Shown here in pieces: positions 41,460-50,646 of a stretch of DNA of 64,000 nucleotides; within the stretch, counting starts at the first letter, position 1; each line of letters opens with the position of its first letter. Below the pieces are notes generated by a model. It saw only the letters and a program-made list of their open reading frames with translations, was not told the origin of the DNA and made no database searches. Both the position numbers and the translations under genes were made by a program. Source of the stretch: Bacillota bacterium (GTDB lineage: Bacteria; Bacillota; Clostridia; Christensenellales; Christensenellaceae); assembly GCA_023408315.1 (NCBI GenBank), contig JAEYKI010000022.1, positions 1 through 64,000 of the forward strand, given 5' to 3'.

Positions 41460-41540
41460 ATTTTTTCTGGTTTCCTTTCGGTCTTAAACTTATTTCACGA
41501 ATACAATTATAAATGTTCGCAGGCGCGGATTCAAGGCGCT

Positions 41541-41569
41541 TTGCAATCGTATGGCATGAATGTTATAAT
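41541..41569 (+). promoter_or_regulatory. Sigma-A promoter of uppP
   Basis: TTGCAA, a 17-bp spacer and TATAAT; the leader to the ATG is about 80 bases. Confidence 0.8.
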
Positions 41570-41656
41570 TTATTACAAGAAATACTTTGTTCGCACGATT
41601 GAAATGCTGCCGGGCGCAGGTAAACCGCGCGGTCTGAAGGCTTAAGGAGTAAGAAA

Positions 41657-42445
41657 ATGGATTTTATTCAGGCATTGCTTTTGGGACTGGTGCAGGGATT
41701 CACCGAATTTTTGCCGGTCTCCAGTTCGGGGCACCTTGTGTTGATGCAGCAGGCCATGGGCCTGGAAGATGTTCCTATTTTTTTTGACACCATGCTGCAC
41801 CTGGGAACTCTGGTTGCCGTTGTGGCGGTTTTGTTCCGGGATATTGCAGGCATATTCAGGCACCCTGTTAAAAATCACCTGGGTATGCTGGTTATTGCCA
41901 CCATACCAGCCGCAGCGGCCGGGTATTTTTTTAATGATTTCTTTGAGTCCGCGTTTAAAGGCGGCCAGTATTTGGGAATTTGCTTTCTGGTCACAGCATT
42001 GATTCTGGTGGTTTCCGAGCAGATTGCGGCCAGGCTGAAAACAAGAAAAAGGATGGCCGTTCAAAATGCGCTTGCCATGGGCCTGATGCAGGCAGTGGCC
42101 ATATTCCCCGGTATCTCCCGGTCCGGCTCCACCATTGCGGGCGGATTGTTTACCGGCGTGGACCGCACCCAAGCCGCAAAGTTTTCTTTTTTAATGTCCA
42201 TACCCATCATACTGGGTTCGGTGGGAGCGTCCGGCGTGGACGCCATGCAGACGGGAATGGGTAACGTTTCCCTGACTGCCGTGCTGATAGGCACAGCCGC
42301 TGCCGCGGTTACCGGCTATTTTGCCATTAAATTTATGCTGGCCTTTATACAAAAAGCAAAGCTCTATGGTTTTGCCGTATACACGGCTGCTCTGGGTGCG
42401 TTTTTGATGGTGGATCAAAGCATTTTGCACATTGTGTTTACTTAA
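41657..42445 (+). CDS. uppP: Undecaprenyl-diphosphatase
   Basis: 262 residues with about eight membrane helices. The family motifs GLVQGFTEFLPVSSSGH (residues 12-28) and FPGISRSGSTIAGG contain the catalytic Glu, His and Arg residues of BacA/UppP. It recycles the lipid carrier undecaprenyl diphosphate for peptidoglycan synthesis and can give low-level bacitracin tolerance. AAGGAG lies about 8 bases before the ATG. Monocistronic. Confidence 0.97.
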   Translation: MDFIQALLLGLVQGFTEFLPVSSSGHLVLMQQAMGLEDVPIFFDTMLHLGTLVAVVAVLFRDIAGIFRHPVKNHLGMLVIATIPAAAAGYFFNDFFESAFKGGQYLGICFLVTALILVVSEQIAARLKTRKRMAVQNALAMGLMQAVAIFPGISRSGSTIAGGLFTGVDRTQAAKFSFLMSIPIILGSVGASGVDAMQTGMGNVSLTAVLIGTAAAAVTGYFAIKFMLAFIQKAKLYGFAVYTAALGAFLMVDQSILHIVFT

Positions 42446-42499
42446 AATACATTGCGATTTTCACATTGTTTCCAAACAAGAATTTTAAAATTTTATCTG

Positions 42500-42523
42500 A
42501 AAAAGACCATCAGCGGTCTTTTT
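42500..42523. terminator. Bidirectional terminator between uppP and the PHP phosphatase
   Basis: AAAAAGACC-ATCAGC-GGTCTTTTT, a perfect 9-bp stem serving both convergent genes. Confidence 0.92.
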
Positions 42524-42525
42524 GA

Positions 42526-43356
42526 TTATATCGGTTTATAAACCTGGTAAAAATCATTCAGTGGCGCAATGGGGTGAAAAACGGGCTTCAGGTCTTTGAA
42601 TGTGCAGATATATTTGGCGCCGAGCGAGCGGAGAAGATCGAGCGCGTCGCCAAAATTGCCGCCAACCCGCTCCTTAAGGTGCGCATCAGAGCCGATGGTA
42701 ATAATCTCTCCGCCCAACTGCAGATAGCGGCGGACAATATCGGGGGTGGGCATGGGTTCGCCAAGCGCACCGTAAGAGGAAGTGTTTATCTCTATGCCGT
42801 GCCCTGTCGCTATGATTTCCGTTAAAATTTCGTCAATCAGGTCCGGGTGGTCTTCATAGCAGAGGGGCGTGTGATACGGGGCGTTTTTGCTGACATAGCC
42901 TATGTGCCCCACAGCGCTGTACGGCTCAAACCCGCGCAGGCAGGCGAGCAGTGTTTTCAGGTAAAGTTCCTCCGCATCCCTTTTGGACCGGTCACGGAAG
43001 TATTCGGGGAAATAGGGGTCAAAGCCCTGGATAATGTGCTGGGACGCAATGATAAAGTCTATGTCCAGCCCTGCCGCATATTTTCGGGTTTGTGCCAGTG
43101 TTTCTTTTGTAAGGCCAAGTTCCAGGCCGGCGCGTATCTCGATATCTTTATATTGGACGCGCAGCTTTTGAATTTCATGCGCATAGGCCTTAAAATCAAT
43201 AAAACCATCCCACTCAAAACCGTACGGCTGGCCGGGCTCAATATGTTCGGTAAAACAGATTTCCGACAGACCGGCCTGGGACGCTTCCTCAACAATACTC
43301 TCTATGCTGTCTTCCGCGTCGAAAGACCAGTTTGAATGTATGTGATAATCGAACAT
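42526..43356 (-). CDS. PHP-domain histidinol-phosphatase family protein
   Basis: 276 residues. The PHP metal-binding motifs are visible: HIHSNWSFDAEDSIE at the start, TEHIEPG near residue 38, a DFIIASQHI segment, and the final IGSDAHLKERVG. The HisJ/HisK group hydrolyses histidinol phosphate in histidine synthesis, but no his genes are near, so another phosphoester substrate is possible. The gene begins 107 bases from queT, in the opposite direction. Confidence 0.87.
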   Translation of the reverse strand: MFDYHIHSNWSFDAEDSIESIVEEASQAGLSEICFTEHIEPGQPYGFEWDGFIDFKAYAHEIQKLRVQYKDIEIRAGLELGLTKETLAQTRKYAAGLDIDFIIASQHIIQGFDPYFPEYFRDRSKRDAEELYLKTLLACLRGFEPYSAVGHIGYVSKNAPYHTPLCYEDHPDLIDEILTEIIATGHGIEINTSSYGALGEPMPTPDIVRRYLQLGGEIITIGSDAHLKERVGGNFGDALDLLRSLGAKYICTFKDLKPVFHPIAPLNDFYQVYKPI

Positions 43357-43392
43357 GATATTTATTTCCTTTCAAATATATGATATAGTATC

Positions 43393-43422
43393 TTGGATAT
43401 AAATACAATGATGTGCTATAAT
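43393..43422 (+). promoter_or_regulatory. Promoter of the queT operon
   Basis: TTGGAT, an 18-bp spacer and TATAAT, leaving a leader of about 35 bases. I looked for preQ1 riboswitch classes I-III, common before queT, and could not recognise one in so short a leader. Confidence 0.6.
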
Positions 43423-43463
43423 TATAGCTACCAAAAAACGGGGACTTGAGGCAAGGAGACGCA

Positions 43464-43967
43464 ATGAGGAAAAAAAGCAAGGCAAGATGGATAACGGAAG
43501 TTGGAGTAATAGCGGCAATGTATGCTGTGTTGACCCTTGTTTTGGCCCCCATCAGTTTTGGACAAGTTCAGTTCAGGGTTGCGGAAGCACTGATGATTTT
43601 GCCTTTTTTTACAGTGTCTGCAATACCGGGCCTGTTTATTGGGTGCTTGATCGCCAATATTCTGGGCAGCAGCTTTGGCTTGCTGGATATTGTGGCTGGC
43701 AGCCTGGCTACCCTGGCAGCAGCGGCCATTGCTTCCAAGATCAAAATCAGGTGGCTGGTGCCGCTGCCCACCGTTTTGGTGAACGCGTTTGTTGTGGCGT
43801 ATATACTGTACGCAATGGCGGGGCTGCCGTACTGGGTGTCCGCCGCATGGGTGGGCCTGGGAGAGGCAGTTACCTGTTACGTTCTGGGAATGCCCCTGCT
43901 GCTTGTGTTGGACAGGTATAAAAGCAGAATTTTTATGCAAATTCCTGATCAGATCGGGAAGAAATAA
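43464..43967 (+). CDS. queT: ECF transporter substrate-binding subunit, QueT family
   Basis: 167 residues with five or six membrane helices. AAMYAVLTLVLAPISFGQVQFRVAE-like residues, the GCLIANILGSSFGLLDIVAGSLATL segment and GLPYWVSAAWVGLGE are typical of the QueT (COG4708) S component that supplies queuosine precursors through the shared ECF module. The energising ATPases are not in this window. The start at 43464 has AAGGAG 7 bases upstream. First of six closely spaced genes up to pepF. Confidence 0.87.
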   Translation: MRKKSKARWITEVGVIAAMYAVLTLVLAPISFGQVQFRVAEALMILPFFTVSAIPGLFIGCLIANILGSSFGLLDIVAGSLATLAAAAIASKIKIRWLVPLPTVLVNAFVVAYILYAMAGLPYWVSAAWVGLGEAVTCYVLGMPLLLVLDRYKSRIFMQIPDQIGKK

Positions 43968-43970
43968 AGA

Positions 43971-44558
43971 ATGGAGAATATTTGCGTATTTGGCGCCGGT
44001 TCCAGGAATGCGGACCCGGTTTATTACGAAGAAGCGCGTGCGCTTGGCAGGTTGATTGCGCAAAACGGATACGGGCTTGTGTTTGGAGGCGGCAATTCCG
44101 GCCTGATGGGTCAGGTGGCTCGGGGCGCGCAGGAAGCCCGCGCGTCGGCGATAATAGGGATTGCGCCCGAATTTATGAACTGCAAAGGCGTGCTTTATGA
44201 GCAGTGCACGGAGCTGATTTTAACCCAAACCATGCATGAGCGCAAACAGGCTATGGAAGCCATGGCGGATGCGTTTGTGGTATTGCCGGGCGGTGTGGGT
44301 ACGTTTGAAGAGTTTTTTGAAGTTTTGACGTTTAAAACTTTGGGCCTGCATAAAAAGCCGATTGTTTTAATGAATACAAACGGGTTTTATGACACCGCCG
44401 TTCAAATGGTAAAGGAGGCATCTGCCAAGATGTTTATACCCGGGGAGTGCCTTGGCGCTCTGGAAGTGGTTGCCGGGCCGCGCCAGGTGATTGCCTTTCT
44501 TGACACGTACGAGTATTCGGAAATAAGCCCAAAGTGGCTTCACTATAAGGAGGATTAA
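43971..44558 (+). CDS. LOG family (TIGR00730) Rossmann-fold protein
   Basis: 195 residues. The nucleotide-binding GGGNSGLMGQVARGA and the catalytic PGGVGTFEEFFE define the LONELY GUY family, cytokinin-type nucleoside 5'-monophosphate phosphoribohydrolases. In bacteria it hydrolyses nucleotides such as AMP derivatives, with an unclear role. It starts 3 bases after the queT stop. Confidence 0.93.
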   Translation: MENICVFGAGSRNADPVYYEEARALGRLIAQNGYGLVFGGGNSGLMGQVARGAQEARASAIIGIAPEFMNCKGVLYEQCTELILTQTMHERKQAMEAMADAFVVLPGGVGTFEEFFEVLTFKTLGLHKKPIVLMNTNGFYDTAVQMVKEASAKMFIPGECLGALEVVAGPRQVIAFLDTYEYSEISPKWLHYKED

Positions 44559-44566
44559 TAAATCGG

Positions 44567-45550
44567 ATGATCCCTTCATCAAATCAATCAATAGCAAGTA
44601 TGCTGTCCGGCTCTGTAAAAACGTACCGCCGGAATTTAGTAAAATTATTTTTGATTTTTATTCTGTCGTTTGCATTGCTGGCATTGCCTGTTATTGTAAA
44701 CCTGGATGCAATTGTTACACAACTGCACGAGGCGGTCGTTTCGTTGGACGGAACAGTAACGGCCTATACGCTGATCTATATTTTTGAACCGATGATCCGG
44801 AACGGATTGCTGGTCTGGGCGTTTGCGTTCATGTTGATCATAGCTGCTTTTACCACCCCGCTTTTTATGGGAATAACCGGGAAAATAATATCGGAAGACG
44901 CAATGGGCAAACCATGCACGGTCAGCGAGGCCCTGCGGTGGACGCTTGGGCAGTATAAGCGCCTTCTGACGTCGTATGCGTTGTATTACGCAGTCTTTAC
45001 AGCCTTTGCCGGCAGCTTTGCTTTATTGCTGTATTGGATTGTCAAAAAAGCATCCCACCTGATCAGCGACGTATGGCTGAACCCCATGATAGCCATGTTT
45101 GTTGTGGGCGGTGCGCTATTGCTGCTGGGAACAATCTATCTGCCGTTTGTGGCCATGGATGAACGTAAGGGCTCTTTTCGCGCTTATGCGGGATCGTTTA
45201 AAGACATGTATTCCAAATATTTTGTCCGACATTTCCCCGCGCTGCTTGTGGCGGGCGTTATTGCGGCGGGCGTTTCGTTTGGCGTGCTGTTTCCGGTTGC
45301 GCCGCCTCTTTTTTTAGGACATCAGGGAAACGCCATGCAGTTTCTCACGGACTACAATAATGTTCTGGCGACAATTCTGGCCGCCGTCGCCGCCTTTTCT
45401 TTTGTAGGCGTATTTTTATACATATTTGCATATAATACTTACCGCAACACGGGCGCGGCATCTTTCCCCAGGGAAAGAAAAACCGTAAACACAACTTACC
45501 GGCGCAAAATTAATATTGTTGAGCCGTCGTACCGCAGGAGGATAGGATGA
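44567..45550 (+). CDS. Uncharacterised polytopic membrane protein
   Basis: 327 residues with about six membrane helices (about 24-44, 78-100, 128-152, 170-195, 220-245, 260-285) and a basic C-terminal tail (TYRRKINIVEPSYRRRIG). It resembles the YciC/DUF975-like membrane proteins in topology only, and I do not recognise a family motif. AGGAGG lies about 12 bases before the ATG, somewhat far. It overlaps the ACT-domain gene by 4 bases, so its product may be made together with the ACT/PFL pair. Confidence 0.75.
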   Translation: MIPSSNQSIASMLSGSVKTYRRNLVKLFLIFILSFALLALPVIVNLDAIVTQLHEAVVSLDGTVTAYTLIYIFEPMIRNGLLVWAFAFMLIIAAFTTPLFMGITGKIISEDAMGKPCTVSEALRWTLGQYKRLLTSYALYYAVFTAFAGSFALLLYWIVKKASHLISDVWLNPMIAMFVVGGALLLLGTIYLPFVAMDERKGSFRAYAGSFKDMYSKYFVRHFPALLVAGVIAAGVSFGVLFPVAPPLFLGHQGNAMQFLTDYNNVLATILAAVAAFSFVGVFLYIFAYNTYRNTGAASFPRERKTVNTTYRRKINIVEPSYRRRIG

Positions 45551-45819
45551 GAGCAATTGTTTCGGTTCTCGGCAAAGACAGGCCCGGAATCATAGCCCGT
45601 ATATCGGGAATTCTTTTTAAAACGAATATCAATATTCTGGATATCAGCCAGACGGTATTGCGTGAGGAGCTGTTTGTAATGTCCATGCTGGTGGATATGA
45701 CCGAATGCCTGGTTTCGTTTGATGAAATCAAGGACCAGTTGGACGAGTGCGCAAAAGAGATGGGTATGGACATCCGCCTGCAGCGCGAAGAAATCTTTAA
45801 TTCCATGCATAGGGTGTGA
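45547..45819 (+). CDS. ACT-domain protein (UPF0237)
   Basis: 90 residues, a single ACT domain: MRAIVSVLGKDRPGIIARIS, then NINILDISQTVL and MSMLVDMTECLVSFDEIKDQL. ACT domains bind small ligands, usually amino acids. This type is nearly always found before a PFL/UPF0210 gene, as here, but the ligand and function are unknown. It overlaps the previous gene by 4 bases and is 4 bases from the next. Confidence 0.94.
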   Translation: MRAIVSVLGKDRPGIIARISGILFKTNINILDISQTVLREELFVMSMLVDMTECLVSFDEIKDQLDECAKEMGMDIRLQREEIFNSMHRV

Positions 45820-45823
45820 TTTG

Positions 45824-47170
45824 GTGATAGATCAGAGAGATATTATAAAAACAATAGAAATGATCCAGTCCCAGCATCTGGATATACGTACCATTACTAT
45901 GGGGATATCTCTGCTGGACTGCATAAGCGGCGACTGCGGAACAACGGCGGAGAATATTCGGGCAAAAATTTGCAGAAAAGCGGAGAATCTTGTGCGGGTT
46001 GGGCAGCAGATAGAAAAGGAATTCGGCATCCCCATTGTGAACAAGCGTATCTCCGTTACGCCTGCTTCCTTACTTACACAGGCTTGCGGCGAGCCCGTAC
46101 AGGTGGCGCTTGCCATGGACAGGGCGGCGGCCGAAGTGGGAGTGGATTTTATCGGCGGGTATTCCGCCTTTGTGCATAAAGGCATTACACCCAGCGAAGA
46201 AATCTTTTTGGAAAGTATTCCGGAGGCTCTTTCCCGCACAAAGATCGTTTGTTCCAGCGTGAACGTGGCTACTACCCGCGCGGGCATCAATATGAACGCT
46301 GTGACCAAGATGGGAAAAGTAATCAAACAGACGGCGACCCGCACGCCAAACGGCATTGGCGCCGCCAAGCTGGTGGTGTTTGCAAACGCGGTGGAGGATA
46401 ATCCTTTCATGGCGGGGGCGTTTCACGGGGTAGGAGAGGGAGACTGCGTCATCAACGTGGGCGTCTCCGGTCCCGGTGTGGTAAAGGTCGCGCTGGAAGA
46501 CAAAAAAGGCCAGAGTTTTGACGAGGTCGCCGAAACGATCAAAAAAACCGCGTTTCAGATTACGCGCATGGGAGAACTGGTGGCGCGCGAGGCAAGCCGC
46601 CGCTTGGGCGTGGATTTTGGGATTGTGGACCTTTCGCTTGCGCCCACGCCCGCAATGGGAGACAGCGTGGCGCATATACTGGAGGAAATGGGTTTGGAAT
46701 CCTGCGGCGCGCACGGCACAACCGCGGCCCTGGCGCTTCTGAACGATGCGGTAAAAAAAGGCGGCATTATGGCGTCCTCACATGTTGGCGGGCTTTCGGG
46801 CGCGTTCATACCTGTGAGCGAAGACGCCGGAATGATGGATGCGGTGAGAAACGGCGCGTTGTCCATAGAAAAACTGGAGGCAATGACTTGCGTTTGCTCA
46901 GTTGGCCTGGATATGCTGGCACTGCCCGGCGATACGCCGGAAGAGGTGCTCTCCGCCATTATTGCGGACGAGGCGGCGATTGGCGTAGTAAATACAAAAA
47001 CCACGGCAGTGCGCATAATACCCGTTTCCGGAATGGTAGTGGGGCAGGAGGTTCATTTTGGCGGCCTTCTGGGAAGCGCGCCCATTATGCCTTACAACCG
47101 TTTTTCGCCTGCCGAATTTATTGCCCGCGGGGGCAGGATACCCGCGCCTTTGCACGCGCAGAGGAATTAA
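45824..47170 (+). CDS. PFL family protein (UPF0210/DUF711)
   Basis: About 448 residues. LDIRTITMGISLLDCISGDC near the start and IPIVNKRISVTPASLL are family hallmarks, and the fold is related to pyruvate formate-lyase, without its C-terminal glycyl radical loop. Cysteines that could act as thiyl residues are present (CGAHGTTAAL, MTCVCSVGLDM). The reaction is not known. The start is GTG at 45824 (TTG at 45821 is equally possible); an upstream extension in this frame overlaps the ACT gene and is rejected. Confidence 0.92.
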   Translation: MIDQRDIIKTIEMIQSQHLDIRTITMGISLLDCISGDCGTTAENIRAKICRKAENLVRVGQQIEKEFGIPIVNKRISVTPASLLTQACGEPVQVALAMDRAAAEVGVDFIGGYSAFVHKGITPSEEIFLESIPEALSRTKIVCSSVNVATTRAGINMNAVTKMGKVIKQTATRTPNGIGAAKLVVFANAVEDNPFMAGAFHGVGEGDCVINVGVSGPGVVKVALEDKKGQSFDEVAETIKKTAFQITRMGELVAREASRRLGVDFGIVDLSLAPTPAMGDSVAHILEEMGLESCGAHGTTAALALLNDAVKKGGIMASSHVGGLSGAFIPVSEDAGMMDAVRNGALSIEKLEAMTCVCSVGLDMLALPGDTPEEVLSAIIADEAAIGVVNTKTTAVRIIPVSGMVVGQEVHFGGLLGSAPIMPYNRFSPAEFIARGGRIPAPLHAQRN

Positions 47171-47179
47171 GGAGACAAT

Positions 47180-48943
47180 ATGTTAAGACAGGAAATTGAA
47201 GAGCAATATAAATGGAAGCTGGAAGACATCTTTGCTTCGGATGCGGACTGGGAAGCGGCGTTTAAAAAGCTGGAAGGCGAGTTTGGTTGCGTTGCCCGGA
47301 TAGAGCAGGAACTGACCGCGAGCGCAGAGAAACTTGCGGAGAGCCTGAAAAAAATAGACGAACTTTCCCTGATGGTGGAACGGCTGTATGTATATGCCCG
47401 CATGCGCAGGGACGAGGATAACGGCAACGCCAAATACCAGGCGATGACAGACAGGGCCACAGGCATTAGCGTGCGGCTTTCGTCCGCCTTTGCTTTTGTG
47501 AGCCCCAAACTGCTGGAAATGGAAGAAAATACGTTGCGCGGCTATGCGGAGGGCTTTGCCGGTCTGGCCGATTATAAGTTTATGATCAGCGACCTGCTGC
47601 GCTCAAAGGAGCATGTACTCAGCGAAAAAGAAGAAAAGCTGCTGGCCATGTCTTCCGATTTTGCGGGGGGCGCGCACGATATATTCACCATGCTTAACAA
47701 TGCGGATATGACCTTTGGCAATGTGGACGGCCAGCCGTTAACGCATGGAAGCTACATTGTATTTATGCAGCATAAAGACCGGGATATCCGGCGCAAAGCA
47801 TACGAGACGTATTACCAATCCTATAAAAATATGATTAACACCATTTCCACGGCGTATTCCACCAGCGTGAAAAAAGACGTATTTTACGCCAAAGCACGCA
47901 ACTACGGCAGCGCCCTGGAAAAAGCGCTGTATGGAGACGATGTGCCGGTAAAGCTTTACGATACCCTGATTAATATCGTTAACAATAATCTTGGCACTTT
48001 GCACCGGTACGTGGGATTAAAAAAGAAGCTGCTGAATCTGGATAAACTGTGCATGTACGATATTTACGCGCCCCTGGTGCCGGATTTAAAAAATGAATAC
48101 AAATACGAAGAGGCGCAGGAAATGGTGCTGGCCGGGCTTGAGCCGTTGGGAGAGGATTACGTCAAATTGCTCAAAACCTCTTTTGCAGAGGGCTGGATTG
48201 ATGTTTTTGAGAACAAGGGCAAAACTAGCGGCGCGTATTCCTGGGGCGCGTGGGGAACGCATCCGTATGTTCTTTTGAACCACCGCGGAGATTTGGACAG
48301 CGTGTTTACCATTGCCCATGAACTGGGCCATGCGCTGCATTCCTATTATTCCAACAACGCGCAGCCCTATGCCACCAGCGGCTACACTATATTTGTTGCG
48401 GAGGTTGCTTCCACGGTAAACGAGATACTGTTAACGCACCATCTCCTTAAAACGTCAGAAGGAGAGCTTAGGAAGTATATTCTGAATCATTTTTTGGACC
48501 AGTTCCGCACAACTGTGCTGCGCCAGACCATGTTTGCAGAGTTTGAAAAAATCACGCACGAAATGTCCGCGGCAGGGGAACCGCTTACGCCCGAGAGCCT
48601 GTGCGGCGTGTACGGCGGCCTGAACAGCAAATATTACGGGGATGAGATGTGCGCGGATGATACCATATCATACGAATGGGCGCGTATCCCTCATTTTTAT
48701 AACGCGTTCTATGTCTACAAATACGCAACCGGATTTTCTGCCGCCGTGCAGATCGCGGGAGACGTGCTGCAGGGCAAAAACATAGAAGCGTACAAAAAGT
48801 TTCTTACCACCGGCGGAAGCGATTACCCGCTGAACGAGCTGAAGATAGCGGGCGTGGATCTGGTGGAGGGCGGCCCGGTGGAAGCCTGCATGACAGCGTT
48901 TGAAAGTACGCTTGAGGAGTTTGAAAAAGCCTTTTTAGCCTAA
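47180..48943 (+). CDS. pepF: Oligoendopeptidase F (M3 family)
   Basis: 587 residues, full length. The zinc motif is H380-E-L-G-H384 in TIAHELGHALHSYY, with the third ligand in AEVASTVNEILL. It cleaves short peptides in the cytosol. AAGGAG lies 7 bases before the ATG, and the gene starts 9 bases after the PFL stop, so it probably ends the six-gene operon begun by queT. Confidence 0.96.
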   Translation: MLRQEIEEQYKWKLEDIFASDADWEAAFKKLEGEFGCVARIEQELTASAEKLAESLKKIDELSLMVERLYVYARMRRDEDNGNAKYQAMTDRATGISVRLSSAFAFVSPKLLEMEENTLRGYAEGFAGLADYKFMISDLLRSKEHVLSEKEEKLLAMSSDFAGGAHDIFTMLNNADMTFGNVDGQPLTHGSYIVFMQHKDRDIRRKAYETYYQSYKNMINTISTAYSTSVKKDVFYAKARNYGSALEKALYGDDVPVKLYDTLINIVNNNLGTLHRYVGLKKKLLNLDKLCMYDIYAPLVPDLKNEYKYEEAQEMVLAGLEPLGEDYVKLLKTSFAEGWIDVFENKGKTSGAYSWGAWGTHPYVLLNHRGDLDSVFTIAHELGHALHSYYSNNAQPYATSGYTIFVAEVASTVNEILLTHHLLKTSEGELRKYILNHFLDQFRTTVLRQTMFAEFEKITHEMSAAGEPLTPESLCGVYGGLNSKYYGDEMCADDTISYEWARIPHFYNAFYVYKYATGFSAAVQIAGDVLQGKNIEAYKKFLTTGGSDYPLNELKIAGVDLVEGGPVEACMTAFESTLEEFEKAFLA

Positions 48944-49142
48944 GGATGCTGGGCTGCCATAAATTTAATTCTGGCGGCATGCCGCTGTTTAAAAGCCTTA
49001 TGTTATGGAAACACCCGGAACCAGAAAGCCATTCGTATAATCTTTTTGCCGAATGGCTCTGTTGTTAAGCGGAAAAAGATTTTCAAATTGAGCATGAAAT
49101 GATAAACTGTTACCAAAGGATTCTTCAATAGGGAGGTATATT

Positions 49143-49940
49143 ATGAAACTGAGTTTTTCCACCTTGGGATGTCCGGAGTGGAGTTTTTCGGAGATTCTGT
49201 CCACCGCAAAAGACCTTGGGTACGACGGCATTGAGATTCGGGGCGTGCAAAATGTGATGGATGTTCCGCGGATTCCCCAGTTTGCTCCCGATGAAGCGGT
49301 CAAAACCAAGAAGCTTCTTGCAGACAAGAAGCTGGAAATTGTGTGCCTGACTTCTGCGTGTTATATGAACGTGCCTGATTTTACGCAGGATACCGTATAT
49401 CATGCCATTGCCTATGTGGATACGGCAAAGGATCTGGACGTAAAATATATCCGCGTGCTTGCCGACTTTGGGCCGGAAAAAACGAATGAGGTGGATGAAG
49501 CGCTTGTGATTTCCAATTTAAAAAAGGTGGCGCATTACGCCGCGTGCCGCAATGTGGAAGTGTTGATAGAAACAAACGGATGGTTTGCGGATTCCAAACG
49601 CGCCGCCAGCCTGGTGGAACAGGCTGGAGATAATGTGGGCGTCATCTGGGATATCCACCATCCTTACCGGTTTTTTGGCGAATCGCCCGAGTATACCGTG
49701 AGCGTGCTGGGAAAACGCATCAAACATGTGCATCTGAAAGATTCCAAAATTGTGAACGGCAAGGTGGAATATACCATGATGGGTTACGGCGATGTGCCCA
49801 TTGCCGCATGCGTTGCCGCGCTTGAAAAAGCGGGTTATACCGGCAGCTATTGCCTGGAATGGGTAAAACGCTGGAACCTGCAACTGGAAGAGCCGGGCAT
49901 AGCTTTTGCGCAGTTTGCAAGCTATATGAAGAATTTATAA
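49143..49940 (+). CDS. Sugar phosphate isomerase/epimerase (AP endonuclease 2-like TIM barrel)
   Basis: 265 residues. MKLSFSTLGCPEWSFSEIL...LGYDGIEIRGV is the typical opening of the IolE/IolI-type TIM barrel family. Metal ligands are suggested by VLIETNG, VIWDIHHPYRF, HVHLKDS and YCLEWVKRW, all in the expected order. The sugar or inositol substrate is unknown. GGGAGG lies 7 bases before the ATG. It is a single gene; an 8-bp hairpin GCCATTCG/CGAATGGC (49028-49057) in the leader encloses a TATAAT. Confidence 0.9.
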   Translation: MKLSFSTLGCPEWSFSEILSTAKDLGYDGIEIRGVQNVMDVPRIPQFAPDEAVKTKKLLADKKLEIVCLTSACYMNVPDFTQDTVYHAIAYVDTAKDLDVKYIRVLADFGPEKTNEVDEALVISNLKKVAHYAACRNVEVLIETNGWFADSKRAASLVEQAGDNVGVIWDIHHPYRFFGESPEYTVSVLGKRIKHVHLKDSKIVNGKVEYTMMGYGDVPIAACVAALEKAGYTGSYCLEWVKRWNLQLEEPGIAFAQFASYMKNL

Positions 49941-49945
49941 ATTAT

Positions 49946-49970
49946 AAAGGCGGAGAATATCCGCCTTTTT
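49946..49970 (+). terminator. Intrinsic terminator after the sugar isomerase gene
   Basis: AAAGGCGGA-GAATA-TCCGCCTTTTT, a perfect 9-bp stem with T-run. Confidence 0.92.
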
Positions 49971-49998
49971 CTTATGCGTGGCTACTTCCCGCGCCCAC

Positions 49999-50018
49999 TT
50001 CTTTTCTGAAGAAAAGAA
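49999..50018. repeat. Perfect 9-bp inverted repeat
   Basis: TTCTTTTCT-GA-AGAAAAGAA lies between the isomerase terminator and the DUF1540 gene. The similar T/A-rich dyad at about 53165-53190 hints at a dispersed short repeat. Confidence 0.4.
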
Positions 50019-50100
50019 ACAAAAAACTTTTAATGTCTTGGTAAAATTTCAGAAAAACTCCATTTCTCAAAAAAGGTTCTCAGGACGGCAAATTCTTGAG

Positions 50101-50481
50101 TTATTCCATTTTGCATGTTTTGCATGGAACACGCAAGGTATTTTTCCGGAAGCTGCGGCCAATTGATACGTCCTTAGCGTTGCAGCATTTTTGATTGTTA
50201 TATCTGCACCCCACAACGCCGCATAAAACGGCGGTTTCCTGTGGGTATTTTGCAGTTCTTAATTCTTCTGCGGCCTCGCTGCCGAAAATTTCACCAGCCC
50301 GAGCAGGATGGGATGGCTTTTCCATGGCAGTCAGCAGGTAGTTTCCCGGATCGTTGGTATGCGTGCAGCAGTGATTGCTCCGAATGCCGTACGCACGGCA
50401 TTGTTCCACCCGTATTACGCTTGCTGTGCAGCTTTTATGTTTGTTATGCAGGCAATCGCTCGCTGCGCATTTAATAGCCAT
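50101..50481 (-). CDS. Protein with two DUF1540 cysteine modules
   Basis: 126 residues with two copies of the DUF1540 pattern: CAASDCLHNKHKSCTASVIRV...C in the first half and CGVVGCRYNNQKCCNAKDVSI...C.TC in the second. The four spaced cysteines per module suggest zinc or Fe-S binding. Function unknown, but common in spore formers. No ribosome site precedes the ATG; the stop of the upstream DUF1540 gene touches it (TAAATG), so translation is probably coupled. Confidence 0.85.
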   Translation of the reverse strand: MAIKCAASDCLHNKHKSCTASVIRVEQCRAYGIRSNHCCTHTNDPGNYLLTAMEKPSHPARAGEIFGSEAAEELRTAKYPQETAVLCGVVGCRYNNQKCCNAKDVSIGRSFRKNTLRVPCKTCKME

Positions 50482-50646
50482 TTATGTGCGTGCGGAAAAA
50501 CTGCCGCACATACTGCCCTGGGATGTTTTAACATCCGCGCCCGCACCTGTGTTGGGCGTAACCAGAATTCCGCTCAATTTGCATTTTTCTCCTTTTCCGT
50601 GATGCTCGCAAGTTTCTACCGAGCAATTAATCTTTTGATTGCTCAT
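50482..50646 (-). CDS. Small DUF1540 protein
   Basis: 54 residues, one module: C8, C13, C22 and C47 in MSNQKINCSVETCEHHGKG, KCKLSGILV and MCGSF. GAGGGGG lies about 8 bases before the ATG at 50646. It is immediately followed by a two-module paralogue. A frame reaching 51036 in the same phase would run through gerC on the other strand and is rejected. The pair is divergent from the germination genes. Confidence 0.88.
   Translation of the reverse strand: MSNQKINCSVETCEHHGKGEKCKLSGILVTPNTGAGADVKTSQGSMCGSFSART

Noticed and set aside
43357..43463. preQ1 riboswitch before queT
   Set aside because: The leader after the promoter is only about 35 bases and lacks the class I, II or III signatures.
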